From: Acinetobacter sp. TGL-Y2
GTDB lineage: Bacteria > Pseudomonadota > Gammaproteobacteria > Pseudomonadales > Moraxellaceae
Direction of reading: 5' to 3'
DNA length: 64,000 nucleotides
Assembly (NCBI RefSeq): GCF_001612555.1
Contig: NZ_CP015110.1
Span: forward strand, 806,001 to 870,000
Positions 55,137 through 64,000 of the stretch are shown in pieces. The notes beneath the pieces were generated by a model, which made no database searches, was not told the origin of the DNA, and worked only from the letters and a program-made list of their open reading frames with translations. How positions within the stretch are numbered: the first letter of the stretch is position 1; each line of letters opens with the position of its first letter. Position numbers and translations under genes: made by a program.

Positions 55137-56351
55137 ATGAGTTTACCGAATCGCATTATTCATCCCAGCACCATTCATTATTTTATGAAGAATAGTGTGC
55201 TGATGAATTGGAGTAATCTCAATAAAAGTATTTTGATGTTGGTTTTGGGCGGTCTTGATCATTTACTGTGGATTGCTTGGTACATTTTTTGTACCTCTAC
55301 ACCCGCATTTCAACAGTGGATGAATCTCGATTATTTTAATGTTCATTTCCCTCGAACAGTTATTTTGTGTCTTTTAAGTTTTCTGCTGATTTTGCCTTGT
55401 CATTATTTTAGGCATATCCCTTTCTTTCAACGTTACTTTCCTTATATCGCGATTATTTATTTTGCAGTCACCTTTATGTATGCTGGTTATACCATTGGGA
55501 TAAATAGTCCTGCGACCATTGCGGGTTATGTTAGCTTGGTTACAGTAGGCTTAGTTCTATTTGAACGCAAGATGGTCTATATTATTTTCCTACCGATTAC
55601 GGTTTATTTGTTGTTCGCGATAGTCTTAAGTACTTTGGGATATATGGACTATGCACCGGTATTTAACCAAAGTTTGAATCAACAAATTTTGTATAAGAAT
55701 GAGTTCTGGGTGTATAGCCAGTTATTTTTATATATCCCTATTTTCTTTGCCAGTATTGTACTGTTTGAAATTCTTTTGACCCAGTGGCGAAATAGAGAAA
55801 AACAGATTGAAAAAATTAGTCAAATGGATCCATTAACGGGGATTTTTAATCGCCGAAAAATTGCACACAACTTGGCGGAAATTGAACTTGAGCAGCATAA
55901 CTATGCTTTGGTTTTATTGGATTTAGATTTTTTTAAGCACATCAATGACAATTTTGGGCATGATATCGGAGATGACGTCCTTCAAAATGTCGCCAAAATT
56001 TTAAGCCGAATGCTCCGTGAAGGAGATGTGGTCGGACGCTTTGGCGGTGAAGAATTTATTTTGGTATTGCCACATAAAAATCTACAAGAAGCGCTTGATA
56101 TTGCGGAGCGATGTCGTAAAGAAATTGAACAGGCACAGTTCACAGTCGATAAGAAAACCCGTATAAAAGTGACAGCAAGCTTTGGTGTTGCAATTTCAAA
56201 TGCACTACTGAATAAAGAGGCAGTCATCCGTCATGCCGACCAAGCTTTATATATGGCGAAAAAACAGGGTCGAAATCAGGTTCGGGATTATTTTGAAGTC
56301 TTACAGCAGCAAGCTATCGTAGGTCAGGCTCGGGATTCAACCCAACAATAG
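55137..56351 (+). CDS. Membrane diguanylate cyclase (GGDEF)
   Basis: A 404-residue protein. About six membrane segments occupy residues 25-215 and a GGDEF domain follows (residues about 228-390). The active-site motif is GRFGGEEF, and RxxD of the inhibitory I-site (REGD) lies five residues before it, so the enzyme should be active and product-inhibited. It makes cyclic di-GMP. A single gene with no operon partner. Confidence 0.9.
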   Translation: MSLPNRIIHPSTIHYFMKNSVLMNWSNLNKSILMLVLGGLDHLLWIAWYIFCTSTPAFQQWMNLDYFNVHFPRTVILCLLSFLLILPCHYFRHIPFFQRYFPYIAIIYFAVTFMYAGYTIGINSPATIAGYVSLVTVGLVLFERKMVYIIFLPITVYLLFAIVLSTLGYMDYAPVFNQSLNQQILYKNEFWVYSQLFLYIPIFFASIVLFEILLTQWRNREKQIEKISQMDPLTGIFNRRKIAHNLAEIELEQHNYALVLLDLDFFKHINDNFGHDIGDDVLQNVAKILSRMLREGDVVGRFGGEEFILVLPHKNLQEALDIAERCRKEIEQAQFTVDKKTRIKVTASFGVAISNALLNKEAVIRHADQALYMAKKQGRNQVRDYFEVLQQQAIVGQARDSTQQ

Positions 56352-56473
56352 TCTGCACAAAGTGTAAGATAGAAAGCTCTGCCATTAGTACGCAAAAGAC
56401 TATTGAAGAGTGCATACACATTCATTTGAAAATCAGTTTAAGATGAATAGATGCCTATATAAGAATACAAAAC

Positions 56474-56950
56474 ATGACTATCTTAAATATTGCCCAGCGG
56501 GGCGAAGCCATTTTAACGTTAGTGACAGCACCAGTCGTCGAGGCTGAGTTTTCCAGTCCATGGTTAATTGGCTTGATAGATGCATTGCAAGATACGATGC
56601 TTGCCTATAACGGTGTGGGGATTGCAGCGCCACAGTGTTATGTGTCTAAACGCTTGATCATTGTCGCGTCACGTCCCAGTGTGCGTTATCCAGAAGCGCC
56701 TGAAATGCAGCCGATTGTGATGGTGAATCCCGAAATTGTAGCGTTATCTGAACAGATGCTTTCTGGTGAAGAGGGCTGTTTAAGTGTAGAAAACGAACGC
56801 GGTCAAGTGCTTCGGGCAGAAACCGTAACAGTGCTTTTTTATAGTGTTGAGGGTCAGCCAACTGAATTGACGTTGAGTGGTTTTCCTGCACGGATTGTTC
56901 AACATGAAATCGATCATTTAAATGGTGTTCTATTTGTCGATCGACTTTGA
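56474..56950 (+). CDS. def: Peptide deformylase
   Basis: A 158-residue deformylase, which removes the formyl group from new proteins. All three motifs are seen: GVGIAAPQ, EEGCLSVE and QHEIDHLNG, with Cys and two His binding the metal. It is probably a second deformylase, as it does not lie next to fmt as the main one normally does. Confidence 0.92.
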   Translation: MTILNIAQRGEAILTLVTAPVVEAEFSSPWLIGLIDALQDTMLAYNGVGIAAPQCYVSKRLIIVASRPSVRYPEAPEMQPIVMVNPEIVALSEQMLSGEEGCLSVENERGQVLRAETVTVLFYSVEGQPTELTLSGFPARIVQHEIDHLNGVLFVDRL

Positions 56951-57052
56951 CACATAGATCACATCTAGACTGATAATTAGAATTGAGTTGACGTGTACTC
57001 GCATTGCTTTAAGGTGAATGCATCTTAAAAAAATAATGTAAAGGCCATTAAA

Positions 57053-58342
57053 ATGAAAACACCCGTAGCTGATTATTTAGCGCACGTATTGAAGCAGTGT
57101 AAGCAAAATGATCAGGGAGCATTAGCGGATTATATTCCTGAACTGGCAAGTGCAGATCCGAATAAATTGGCCTTGGCGCTATCGACCATCGATGGTACAA
57201 GCTATGCCACGGGAGACAAAGACACTGAATTTACCATTCAGTCGATGTCAAAACCTTTTGCTTATGCTTTGGCACTTAAACATCTGGGCTTAGAGAGCGT
57301 ATTAAAAAAGGTGGGGGTTGAACCCTCAGGCGAGGCATTTAATCAAATTTCCCTCGATGCCAAAAACAAAATCCCCAAAAACCCGATGATTAATTCGGGT
57401 GCGATCACCACGCATTCGCTGATTCATGCTGAAGCAGGTGCTGATCGAGCTGAAACTTTAAGAGTATTTTTAAGTGAGCTTGCAGGACGTGAGCTTGAGT
57501 TTGATGAACAGGTTTATCGGTCTGAACTAGAAACGGCATTTCGTAATTTATCCATTGGCTATATGCTTCGAACCGTGGGGGTGCTTGATGAAGACCCAGT
57601 TGCCATCGTGCATGGTTATATTAAGCAGTGCGCGATTAAAGTCACGGTCAAGGACTTGGCACAAATGGCAGGGGTGCTTGCCAATGGCGGTGTGCAAGCT
57701 AAAACAGGCAAGCGGTTATTGTCTCGAGTAGTGGTACGACAAGTACTGAGCGTAATGATGACCTGTGGCATGTACGATGCTGCAGGCGACTGGCTGACCA
57801 CCGTGGGTATTCCTGCGAAAAGTGGTGTGGCCGGTGGCATTATAGGCGTACTCCCCGGGCAAATCGGCATAGCAGTGTTTTCACCCAAACTTGATGAGCA
57901 TGGCAACAGCGTACGTGGCATTGAAATTATGGAACGGCTTTCCAATGATATGGGACTGCATCTCATGGAGGGAACGCCGTCAGCGCAAACGATTGTTCAG
58001 CGCCGTTATGTCGTTGCTGAAACGGATGGAAACAATCAAACTGTGGTCTATGAGCTGCGCGGGGTATTGCAATTTACTGAATCAGAAATGCTGCTACGGA
58101 TTTTAGAAGATGAACCCGAAGGCGATACCCGTATCATTTTAGATTTAACCAATATCTCTTTATTGCACGACGTTGGGGCGCGCATGTTGTTTGAAGGGGT
58201 CAATCGGTTAATTGAAGATGGTCACACGGCTGTGATATTAGATGCTGAAGGAATTCTGACGGAAGCACAATGCAAGGGTAGAAAAACAAGCGTGGTGACA
58301 GAGCCGCTAGATCGTTATTTAGAAAAACAGTTAAAAATTTGA
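57053..58342 (+). CDS. glsA: Glutaminase A fused to a C-terminal STAS domain
   Basis: A 429-residue protein. The N-terminal ~310 residues form a serine-dependent glutaminase (FTIQSMSKPFAYAL with the S-x2-K site, MINSGAITT, VGIPAKSGVAGGIIG), which makes glutamate and ammonia from glutamine. The last ~115 residues (YELRGVLQFTESEMLLRILE, ILDLTNISLLHDVGARMLFE) look like a STAS domain, a regulatory or interaction module found in a subset of glutaminases. Single gene. Confidence 0.9.
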   Translation: MKTPVADYLAHVLKQCKQNDQGALADYIPELASADPNKLALALSTIDGTSYATGDKDTEFTIQSMSKPFAYALALKHLGLESVLKKVGVEPSGEAFNQISLDAKNKIPKNPMINSGAITTHSLIHAEAGADRAETLRVFLSELAGRELEFDEQVYRSELETAFRNLSIGYMLRTVGVLDEDPVAIVHGYIKQCAIKVTVKDLAQMAGVLANGGVQAKTGKRLLSRVVVRQVLSVMMTCGMYDAAGDWLTTVGIPAKSGVAGGIIGVLPGQIGIAVFSPKLDEHGNSVRGIEIMERLSNDMGLHLMEGTPSAQTIVQRRYVVAETDGNNQTVVYELRGVLQFTESEMLLRILEDEPEGDTRIILDLTNISLLHDVGARMLFEGVNRLIEDGHTAVILDAEGILTEAQCKGRKTSVVTEPLDRYLEKQLKI

Positions 58343-58419
58343 TTAAAAAAGGATAATTTTGAATGAGACCTTAAGCTATTTATCTATAGGTGATTAAGAA
58401 TAAGGCTGGAGAAGAAATA

Positions 58420-58923
58420 ATGAAATTCAAAAGAATTATGTATATCGCGACATTTTTCATGAGCTTAATCATGCCCATAGGGGCTTTAGCAGAAAATGTT
58501 GTACAACCGATTATTCAGGGCAAGGTCTATAAAACTTAGACTGTCAATCCTAAAAGATTTGGTCAACCTCTTCATATTTTGAAGGGCGGTGAAGATGAGT
58601 GCAATGGCGGATATTTTCCAGATCAATATCAATTTAAGAATTTCAGTGTGCTTTCAAATGGACAAATTCACGAGGTCTATTTGACTCAAAATAACGGTTT
58701 GTCTTTTCACAATGAACGCATTTCTCCAAGCACTTCACTAAGCACTTCACCAAGCCTAAATAAAGCACAGTTTATGAAGAAATTTAAAAAACACTTGCGT
58801 ATAGATAGTGAAAATCCCAATATATTGCATGCAGATGCTTCAGAGCATAGTCATCGTTCAATCAGCTTTATCTTTAAAAATAACCAATTATTCAAGTATC
58901 AGTTACATGTCGATAATTGTTAA
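58420..58923 (+). pseudogene. Small secreted protein, interrupted by a TAG
   Basis: The ATG at 58420 starts a signal peptide (KFKRIMYIATFFMSLIMPIGALA). The frame meets TAG at 58537-58539 after 39 codons and continues without further stops to 58923 (RFGQPLHILKGGEDECNGG and on, ending LHVDNC). Total would be 167 residues. Two Cys in the mature part suggest a disulfide. No family is recognised. Confidence 0.75.
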
Positions 58924-59048
58924 ATCCAGCTCAGAACGCTTTGACAGAACATCTATTGAAGGATTGAATATTGAGATGCATAAAAAAAGCACCGAAATCC
59001 GTTCGATGCTTTTGAGATTGTTTTGAGATGTTTTATAGAGGCCAAAGT

Positions 59049-60779
59049 TTATTTAATTTGTTCAGCGATTTCACTAAAGATCACGCCTAAACCATGTGCA
59101 CCTGCATCTGGGTAGCCTAAGCTGCGCTCACCAACCGTACCCGCACGGCCCATACGTGCCACGATATGTTGAGTAGATTCAGCACCTTGAACAGCAGCTT
59201 GCGCACCTAAAATAAAGTTTTCTTTAAACGTCTTATCAAAATTTGCAGACCAAGAATCGGCACACGGCACAAGCGCATCGATTAAGGTTTTATCGCCCAC
59301 CACAGCGCCCCGTCCAAATGAGCGTTCGCCTGTCATTTGAATACCCTTGACTGCGTCTTGCAGCATGGCAGCAAAGTCCGCAACAGAGAGGGTCTTTTTA
59401 CCTTGAACCGATTTACTTGCCGCACGGAAAGCTGAACCCCAAATCGGGCCTGATGCACCGCCACAATGTTCCATAATGATCATCGAACAGTTCAGTAAAA
59501 AATCATCCATTTGTTCACATTGAAGCAATGTATTCCATTCGCGTTTTAACTGTCTAAACCCTTTGGCGACGCTCATACCAAAATCGCCATCACCAGCATG
59601 GGCATCGAGTTCACAGAACGGAATTTCATTTTTGATGATACAGGCACTCATGGCATCCACCACGTAGCGCATATTTTCAATGCTAAAGTGATGATTTAAA
59701 ATGGTGGCATGTTCAGCATGTGTTTCAATCGCGACATTGAACAAATCTTCTGCTTTAGCATCATTTGCTGTAAGTTGAATCGGCTGTGCAGTTGAGCCAT
59801 CCATTTTAAATGCTGGGGTATCGGCTTTGGCATCTAAGTAGGTTTTCAGTTCATCATCTAGTGCAAGCAGGGATACAGATGCACCTGCCATGTCGATACT
59901 GGTCATGTAGTTACCGACAAAAGTACGATAAATCGTGATGCCTTTCTTGGCTAAATATTGGCAAACATCTTGGTTGAATAGATACAGCTCCTGCATTGGG
60001 GTTGCACCAAAACCATTAATCAGCACTGCAACTTCGCTTAAGTTTGGACGGTCTTTGAGTAGATCATCGACGATGCGCTGCGCTAACTGCTGTGAAGGTA
60101 GGATTTTTTCACGACGAATACCCGTTTCACCGTGTATACCCACGCCGTATTCCATCTCTTCATCTGCAAGTGTAAAGGTGGGTGCGCCTTTGGCAGGTAC
60201 GGTGCATGAGCTAAAAGCAAAGCCTAAGCTTGTGACATTGTCCGCAGCTTTTTGCGCGATCTCTTTTACACGGGCAAGCTCATAACCTTGTGTCGCGGCT
60301 GCCCCTGCAATTTTATGTACAAATACAGTTCCCGCCACACCGCGACGACCGACGGTATAGAGGCTGTCTTCAACCGCAATGTCATCTGCGACTTTGACAT
60401 AGTCGACTTGAATGCCGTCATCCGTTGCAAGTGCCGCGCCATTCTGGAAATTCATCATATCGCCAGAGTAGTTTTTGATGATCATCAGCACACCTTTGTC
60501 GGTTGCGACTTGGGTGAGGGCTTTATAGATTTGAATTTGTGAAGGAGAAGCAAACACATCACCACATACAGCAGCATCGAGCATACCTGTACCTACAAAG
60601 CCTGCATGTGCAGGTTCATGACCGCTACCGCCACCACTGATCAGTGCGACATTGTTGTGTTTTTCTTTTCTTGAAATGATTTTATGTAATTCGTTAAATG
60701 CAAGTTCAGGGTGTGCCAATACCAGACCTTTGCACAGATCGACCACGATGTTTTCAGCATCGTTCATTAATTTTTTCAT
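59049..60779 (-). CDS. Dihydroxyacetone kinase (DhaK-DhaL, ATP type)
   Basis: A 576-residue two-domain kinase. The N-terminal DhaK domain has NNVALISGGGSGHEPAHAGF and the covalently reacting His in GVGIHGETG; the C-terminal DhaL domain has ELDAHAGDGDFGMSVAKG, which binds ADP/Mg, and SGPIWGSAFR. The fused form uses ATP, as in Citrobacter and eukaryotes, and converts dihydroxyacetone to its phosphate. No partner dehydrogenase is adjacent. Confidence 0.92.
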   Translation of the reverse strand: MKKLMNDAENIVVDLCKGLVLAHPELAFNELHKIISRKEKHNNVALISGGGSGHEPAHAGFVGTGMLDAAVCGDVFASPSQIQIYKALTQVATDKGVLMIIKNYSGDMMNFQNGAALATDDGIQVDYVKVADDIAVEDSLYTVGRRGVAGTVFVHKIAGAAATQGYELARVKEIAQKAADNVTSLGFAFSSCTVPAKGAPTFTLADEEMEYGVGIHGETGIRREKILPSQQLAQRIVDDLLKDRPNLSEVAVLINGFGATPMQELYLFNQDVCQYLAKKGITIYRTFVGNYMTSIDMAGASVSLLALDDELKTYLDAKADTPAFKMDGSTAQPIQLTANDAKAEDLFNVAIETHAEHATILNHHFSIENMRYVVDAMSACIIKNEIPFCELDAHAGDGDFGMSVAKGFRQLKREWNTLLQCEQMDDFLLNCSMIIMEHCGGASGPIWGSAFRAASKSVQGKKTLSVADFAAMLQDAVKGIQMTGERSFGRGAVVGDKTLIDALVPCADSWSANFDKTFKENFILGAQAAVQGAESTQHIVARMGRAGTVGERSLGYPDAGAHGLGVIFSEIAEQIK

Positions 60780-61012
60780 GGAAATACCAACAATCGGAAA
60801 TTTGGGAGAAATTTGTCGCCTATTATCATAGAAAGTGGCTAAGTTTGTAGACTCTAAAATGTAAAAAATGGGTGGTTTGGGATGGAAAGGTTAGAAATGG
60901 AGCTACTTTTTAATCCGCCTAAATTTTCCTTTCTTGCGCTTCGACTTAAGCGGTGCTTAAGTTCTTGCTCAGGGGGACTTTCCACGGAATTAATGACGGT
61001 CTGGAATTCATG

Positions 61013-61052
61013 TAGCCCCTCCCTTTGGAAAAGGGAGGTTGGGAGGGATTAA
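61013..61052. repeat. G/C-run palindromic repeat, copy 3
   Basis: CCTCCCTTT and AAAGGGAGG-type stem followed by TTGGGAGGGATTA, the extra G-run. It ends 3 bases before the stop codon of the DUF4145 gene. Confidence 0.7.
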
Positions 61053-61055
61053 TAA

Positions 61056-61955
61056 TTATTCAGTTACTTCGTATCTTTTGATGATGAAATGCTGTATTTC
61101 ATCACCTTTTTGATTAACATCCTTTTTTCCAATTTCAAGAAGCTTAAAATTGGAGTTATTTATATTTTCAATCAATTCTGTTTGAAAATTTGAGATAAAG
61201 TCTTGCACTCTACGCCAATCTTTCTCAAAAAAATGATAAAGAGGATATTCATCACCATTATTGAAATTTGTCAGGTGTTTTTCAAGTAAGGTTTCAAATA
61301 ATTCATATTTATCTACAATGGTATCTAAATATCCATTTGCTTGCTCGGGTAAAATAAAAACACTTTTGAGTAAGTGCTCAACAATCTCAAGAGCAATTTT
61401 TAAAGAACCTCCTTTTGGAGCTTTGATCTCATGTGCAGAATCATTACCCATAAATCTAATGGCATGTAATCTTTCAGCATCTTTTTTTGATATATAACCG
61501 GCTGTAGATAATTTATTAATACGTGTGGCTAAATTTCCTCCAGTTATTTCAAGATGGTTGCAGACAGATTCAATACATGCCCTCAAACCTAGGCTAGATA
61601 AAATTTTAGCATCTTCTTGTAATGTTAATAAAACTTCTTTATAGATATTTCTAACCAATTGGGGGATAAGATAATCATGATCAATTTTTTTATGATTCTG
61701 AAGTTTTTTAGGATAGTTCTTAATTGTTATATCAGGGATCCATTCCCCATCATTATTTTGAACTGTAAAAAATAAATCATGATCTTCAATTCTTAAAGAC
61801 ACATTATCACAACCTAGACATTTAACTAGTTTATGATATTGAGAATGATCATAATCTTCAGGATCTGAATACCAACTATGTTGTTCTAATACAATATGGC
61901 TCGTATCTTTATCACATTCATTACAATAATTTTTTAAAGTATTATTTTCCGACAT
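61056..61955 (-). CDS. DUF4145-type protein with N-terminal zinc ribbon
   Basis: A 299-residue protein. It starts with YCNECDKDTSH and VKCLGCDNVSLR, two Cys pairs that form a zinc ribbon, and then has the DUF4145 core (ILSSLGLRACIESVCNHL, then HAIRFMGNDSAHEI). DUF4145 often occurs in restriction or defence proteins, but the role is unknown. The ATG at 61955 is preferred; longer starts reach 62030 into a repeat copy. The gene is bracketed by palindromic repeats on both sides and lies alone between dak and metH, which suggests insertion of an accessory gene. Confidence 0.72.
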   Translation of the reverse strand: MSENNTLKNYCNECDKDTSHIVLEQHSWYSDPEDYDHSQYHKLVKCLGCDNVSLRIEDHDLFFTVQNNDGEWIPDITIKNYPKKLQNHKKIDHDYLIPQLVRNIYKEVLLTLQEDAKILSSLGLRACIESVCNHLEITGGNLATRINKLSTAGYISKKDAERLHAIRFMGNDSAHEIKAPKGGSLKIALEIVEHLLKSVFILPEQANGYLDTIVDKYELFETLLEKHLTNFNNGDEYPLYHFFEKDWRRVQDFISNFQTELIENINNSNFKLLEIGKKDVNQKGDEIQHFIIKRYEVTE

Positions 61956-62017
61956 ATTTTGATCACTTTGGTAGTTTTTACCTACGCTTAAAAACATATT
62001 GACAGTATTTTTTCTTT

Positions 62018-62053
62018 TTAAGCCCTCCAAACTCCCTTTAAAAAGGGAGGAGC
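62018..62053. repeat. G/C-run palindromic repeat, copy 4
   Basis: CCCTCC then CTCCCTTT and AAAGGGAG form the usual extra run plus stem. It lies upstream of the DUF4145 gene and mirrors copy 3 across it. Confidence 0.7.
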
Positions 62054-62081
62054 TGTCACGTAATTCATTTAATCACATGAC

Positions 62082-62117
62082 AAAGTCCCCCTTTTCAAAG
62101 GGGGAGTTAGGGGGATT
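62082..62117. repeat. G/C-run palindromic repeat, copy 5
   Basis: CCCCCTTTT and AAAGGGGG form the stem, followed by AGTTAGGGGGATT. It lies in the opposite orientation to copy 4, about 30 bases away. Confidence 0.7.
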
Positions 62118-62132
62118 CTAAGATTTAAAAAC

Positions 62133-62163
62133 AAAAAAACCCCTCAATCGAGGGGATTTTTAT
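62133..62163. terminator. Bidirectional terminator at the metH end
   Basis: CCCCTC and GAGGGG (62140-62155) form a stem with an AATC loop, with A-rich sequence before and T-rich sequence after, so it can work in both directions. It probably ends metH transcription. Confidence 0.8.
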
Positions 62164-62180
62164 GTTCGATACGAATGGAT

Positions 62181-62219
62181 TTCTCCCTCCTTTTTTCAAA
62201 GGAGGGTTGGGGAGGATTA
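62181..62219. repeat. G/C-run palindromic repeat, copy 6
   Basis: CTCCCTCCTTTTTT and AAAGGAGGG with the extra TTGGGGAGGATTA. It ends 1 base before the metH stop codon, so it is inserted between the gene and its terminator. Confidence 0.7.
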
Positions 62220-62220
62220 T

Positions 62221-64000
62221 TTAGATATCAATCGAATCATCCAAGTTTGGCATTAACCAACGTTTCGCTTCATCCATCGTCCAACCTTTACGCTCAGCAT
62301 AAGAATCCAATTGATCCTGCGCAATTTTACCCACGTTAAAGTAATCAGACTGCGGGTTTGAATAATAAAAACCGCTGACACTTGAAGGTGGCCACATTGC
62401 ATAACTTGTAGTGAGTTGTGTACCAATCGCTTGGGTTGAATCCAACCAACTAAACAACGTTTCTTTTTCAGAATGTTCAGGGCAAGCAGGGTAGCCCGGT
62501 GCAGGACGAATACCCACATACTTCTCTTTGATTAACTCACCGTTCGAGAGTTGTTCGTCCGTTTGATACGCCCAGAACTCTTTACGAATACGTTCATGCA
62601 AATGTTCAGCAAATGCTTCAGCAAAACGATCCGCCAAAGCTTGGACTAAAATTGCAGAGTAATCATCGCCTTTGGCTTTATATTCATGAGACAACTCTTC
62701 AGCCCCAAAAATTGAAACGGTAAAGCCACCCAAGTAATCTTCAAGATTGGCATCCGCAGGTGCAATATAATCAGCCAAAGACAAGTTCGGTTTGCCTGTC
62801 ACTTTGTCTGATTGCTGACGAATATGTTCAAACGTATGTGTCACCGTTTGACCTGATTCATCGAGTACTTGAACGGTATCTGCACCTGTACGTTTTGCAG
62901 GATACAAACCAAAGACCGCACGAGCATCAAAACGTTTATTCTCAATCACGTCTTTCAACATGATTTGCGCTTGTTCATACAGGTCAGTTGCAGCTTCACC
63001 CACCACGTGATCAGTCAGAATTGCAGGGAACTTACCTGCCAAACTCCAAGAGATAAAGAATGGTGTCCAGTCAAAGTAGGGCACTAAGGTTTCAAGCGGA
63101 TAATTCTTGAAGACTTTTTGACCCAGCATATGAGGCTTAGGCGGAACATAATTGTCCCAATCAATTTTTAAGCCATTTTCAATTGAATTCTGATAAGACA
63201 GTTTCGCCGCTTTCGGTTGTTTGTTGGCTAAACGAATCCGGATTTTTTCATAATCTGCTGCATAGTCTGCCAAAAGCTTTGGCTTCATTTCAGCTGAAAG
63301 TAACTGGGTTGCTACACCGACTGCACGTGAAGCATCGGCTGTGTAAAGCACACCATCATTGTGATATTGCGGGTCAATCTTCACCGCAGTATGCGCTTTA
63401 GAAGTGGTCGCACCCCCAATCATCAGGGGAATATTGAAGCCTTTACGCTGCATTTCTTTGGCAACAAAGACCATTTCATCAAGTGACGGTGTAATCAAAC
63501 CCGATAAACCAATAATATCGACTTTTTCATCAATCGCGGTTTGTAAAATTTTCTCGCATGGCACCATCACACCTAAGTCCACGATGTCATAGCCATTGCA
63601 ACCGAGCACTACACCCACAATGTTTTTACCAATATCGTGTACATCGCCTTTCACTGTTGCAAGTAAGATTTTACCTTTGGCTTGTGCCTGAGTTTTTTCC
63701 GCTTCAATGTACGGGTTTAACCATGCTACGGCTTGCTTCATTACCCGTGCAGATTTCACCACTTGCGGTAAAAACATTTTACCTGAACCGAACAAGTCAC
63801 CGACTACGTTCATGCCTTGCATAAGTGGGCCTTCAATTACATCTAAAGGGCGTGTGGACTTTAAACGCGCTTCTTCTGTATCCACATCAATATAGGTGGT
63901 GATCCCTTTAACCAAGGCATACTCAAGGCGTTTTTCAACGCTTTGCTCACGCCATTCTAAATTTTCAGCTTCACGTTGCGCACCCGCTTTACCGCGGTAT
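62221..64000 (-). CDS. metH: Cobalamin-dependent methionine synthase, 3' part
   Basis: The C-terminal ~593 residues of MetH; the gene continues past the right window edge with no stop. The cobalamin domain has [17 protein letters not shown] (D-x-H-x2-G, with the cobalt-binding His), VMVPCEKIL and [14 protein letters not shown]. The activation domain has [14 protein letters not shown], the S-adenosylmethionine site, and [20 protein letters not shown] near the end. The enzyme makes methionine from homocysteine and methyltetrahydrofolate. The visible frame is intact. Confidence 0.95.
   Translation of the reverse strand, partial: YRGKAGAQREAENLEWREQSVEKRLEYALVKGITTYIDVDTEEARLKSTRPLDVIEGPLMQGMNVVGDLFGSGKMFLPQVVKSARVMKQAVAWLNPYIEAEKTQAQAKGKILLATVKGDVHDIGKNIVGVVLGCNGYDIVDLGVMVPCEKILQTAIDEKVDIIGLSGLITPSLDEMVFVAKEMQRKGFNIPLMIGGATTSKAHTAVKIDPQYHNDGVLYTADASRAVGVATQLLSAEMKPKLLADYAADYEKIRIRLANKQPKAAKLSYQNSIENGLKIDWDNYVPPKPHMLGQKVFKNYPLETLVPYFDWTPFFISWSLAGKFPAILTDHVVGEAATDLYEQAQIMLKDVIENKRFDARAVFGLYPAKRTGADTVQVLDESGQTVTHTFEHIRQQSDKVTGKPNLSLADYIAPADANLEDYLGGFTVSIFGAEELSHEYKAKGDDYSAILVQALADRFAEAFAEHLHERIRKEFWAYQTDEQLSNGELIKEKYVGIRPAPGYPACPEHSEKETLFSWLDSTQAIGTQLTTSYAMWPPSSVSGFYYSNPQSDYFNVGKIAQDQLDSYAERKGWTMDEAKRWLMPNLDDSIDI

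Overview
The window looks like an Acinetobacter chromosome. The DNA is AT-rich. Recognisable genes have Acinetobacter-like relatives: a membrane PQQ glucose dehydrogenase of the 801-residue A. calcoaceticus type, a baumannoferrin-type siderophore locus, an IclR/PobR-like regulator and several insertion sequences. The first 13 kb and the 26.4-28.2 kb stretch are accessory DNA full of IS elements and broken genes. The rest is mostly intact operons.

Region 1 (1-13.2 kb) is an island or plasmid-derived patchwork. It holds a DUF559 nuclease gene beside G/C-rich palindromic repeats, a type I restriction hsdR, an IS1-family element with a perfect 8-bp target duplication and an ssb pseudogene. Next come a Fic-domain gene preceded by a helically phased array of ATCGACAT boxes, a repeat-rich AT stretch, and a PAAR (type VI secretion tip) module. 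The PAAR module's effector gene is split by an IS630-family element; excising the element in silico restores one open frame. Small membrane proteins, an IS5-family element and a second, decayed IS630 copy follow.

Region 2 (13.2-26.4 kb) is a hydroxamate/citrate siderophore locus: three IucA/IucC-type synthetases, an N-hydroxylase, an MFS exporter, a FhuF-like ferric reductase, an RraA-like protein, an acyltransferase and a TonB-dependent receptor. Fur-box-like sites precede the first gene and the receptor gene. A broken MFS gene and a decayed IS5-family element follow.

Region 3 (28.2-42.8 kb) is an IclR-controlled catabolic locus: Rieske ferredoxin, a small HTH-like protein, a Rieske oxygenase alpha subunit without a beta subunit, SDR, two-domain VOC (extradiol-like) dioxygenase, FAD ferredoxin reductase, MFS transporter, cupin, alpha/beta hydrolase, second SDR, L-aspartate dehydrogenase, aldehyde dehydrogenase, ThDP enzyme and a porin. 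It reads as a ring-hydroxylation and meta-cleavage route for an unidentified substrate, with an unexpected aspartate dehydrogenase.

Region 4 (43.5-50 kb) groups an OprB-like sugar porin, the PQQ-dependent glucose dehydrogenase and a receptor closely resembling E. coli PqqU/YncD (PQQ uptake). This suggests a glucose-oxidation unit that can take its cofactor from outside; no PQQ biosynthesis genes are in the window.

Region 5 (50-64 kb) is ordinary chromosome: DUF2171, PnuC, a diguanylate cyclase, a peptide deformylase, a glutaminase-STAS fusion, dihydroxyacetone kinase, a DUF4145 gene bracketed by the same palindromic repeats seen at the left edge, and the 3' part of metH running off the right edge. 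Two genes here are interrupted by stops (an alpha/beta hydrolase and a small secreted protein). No tRNA, rRNA or CRISPR array was recognised.
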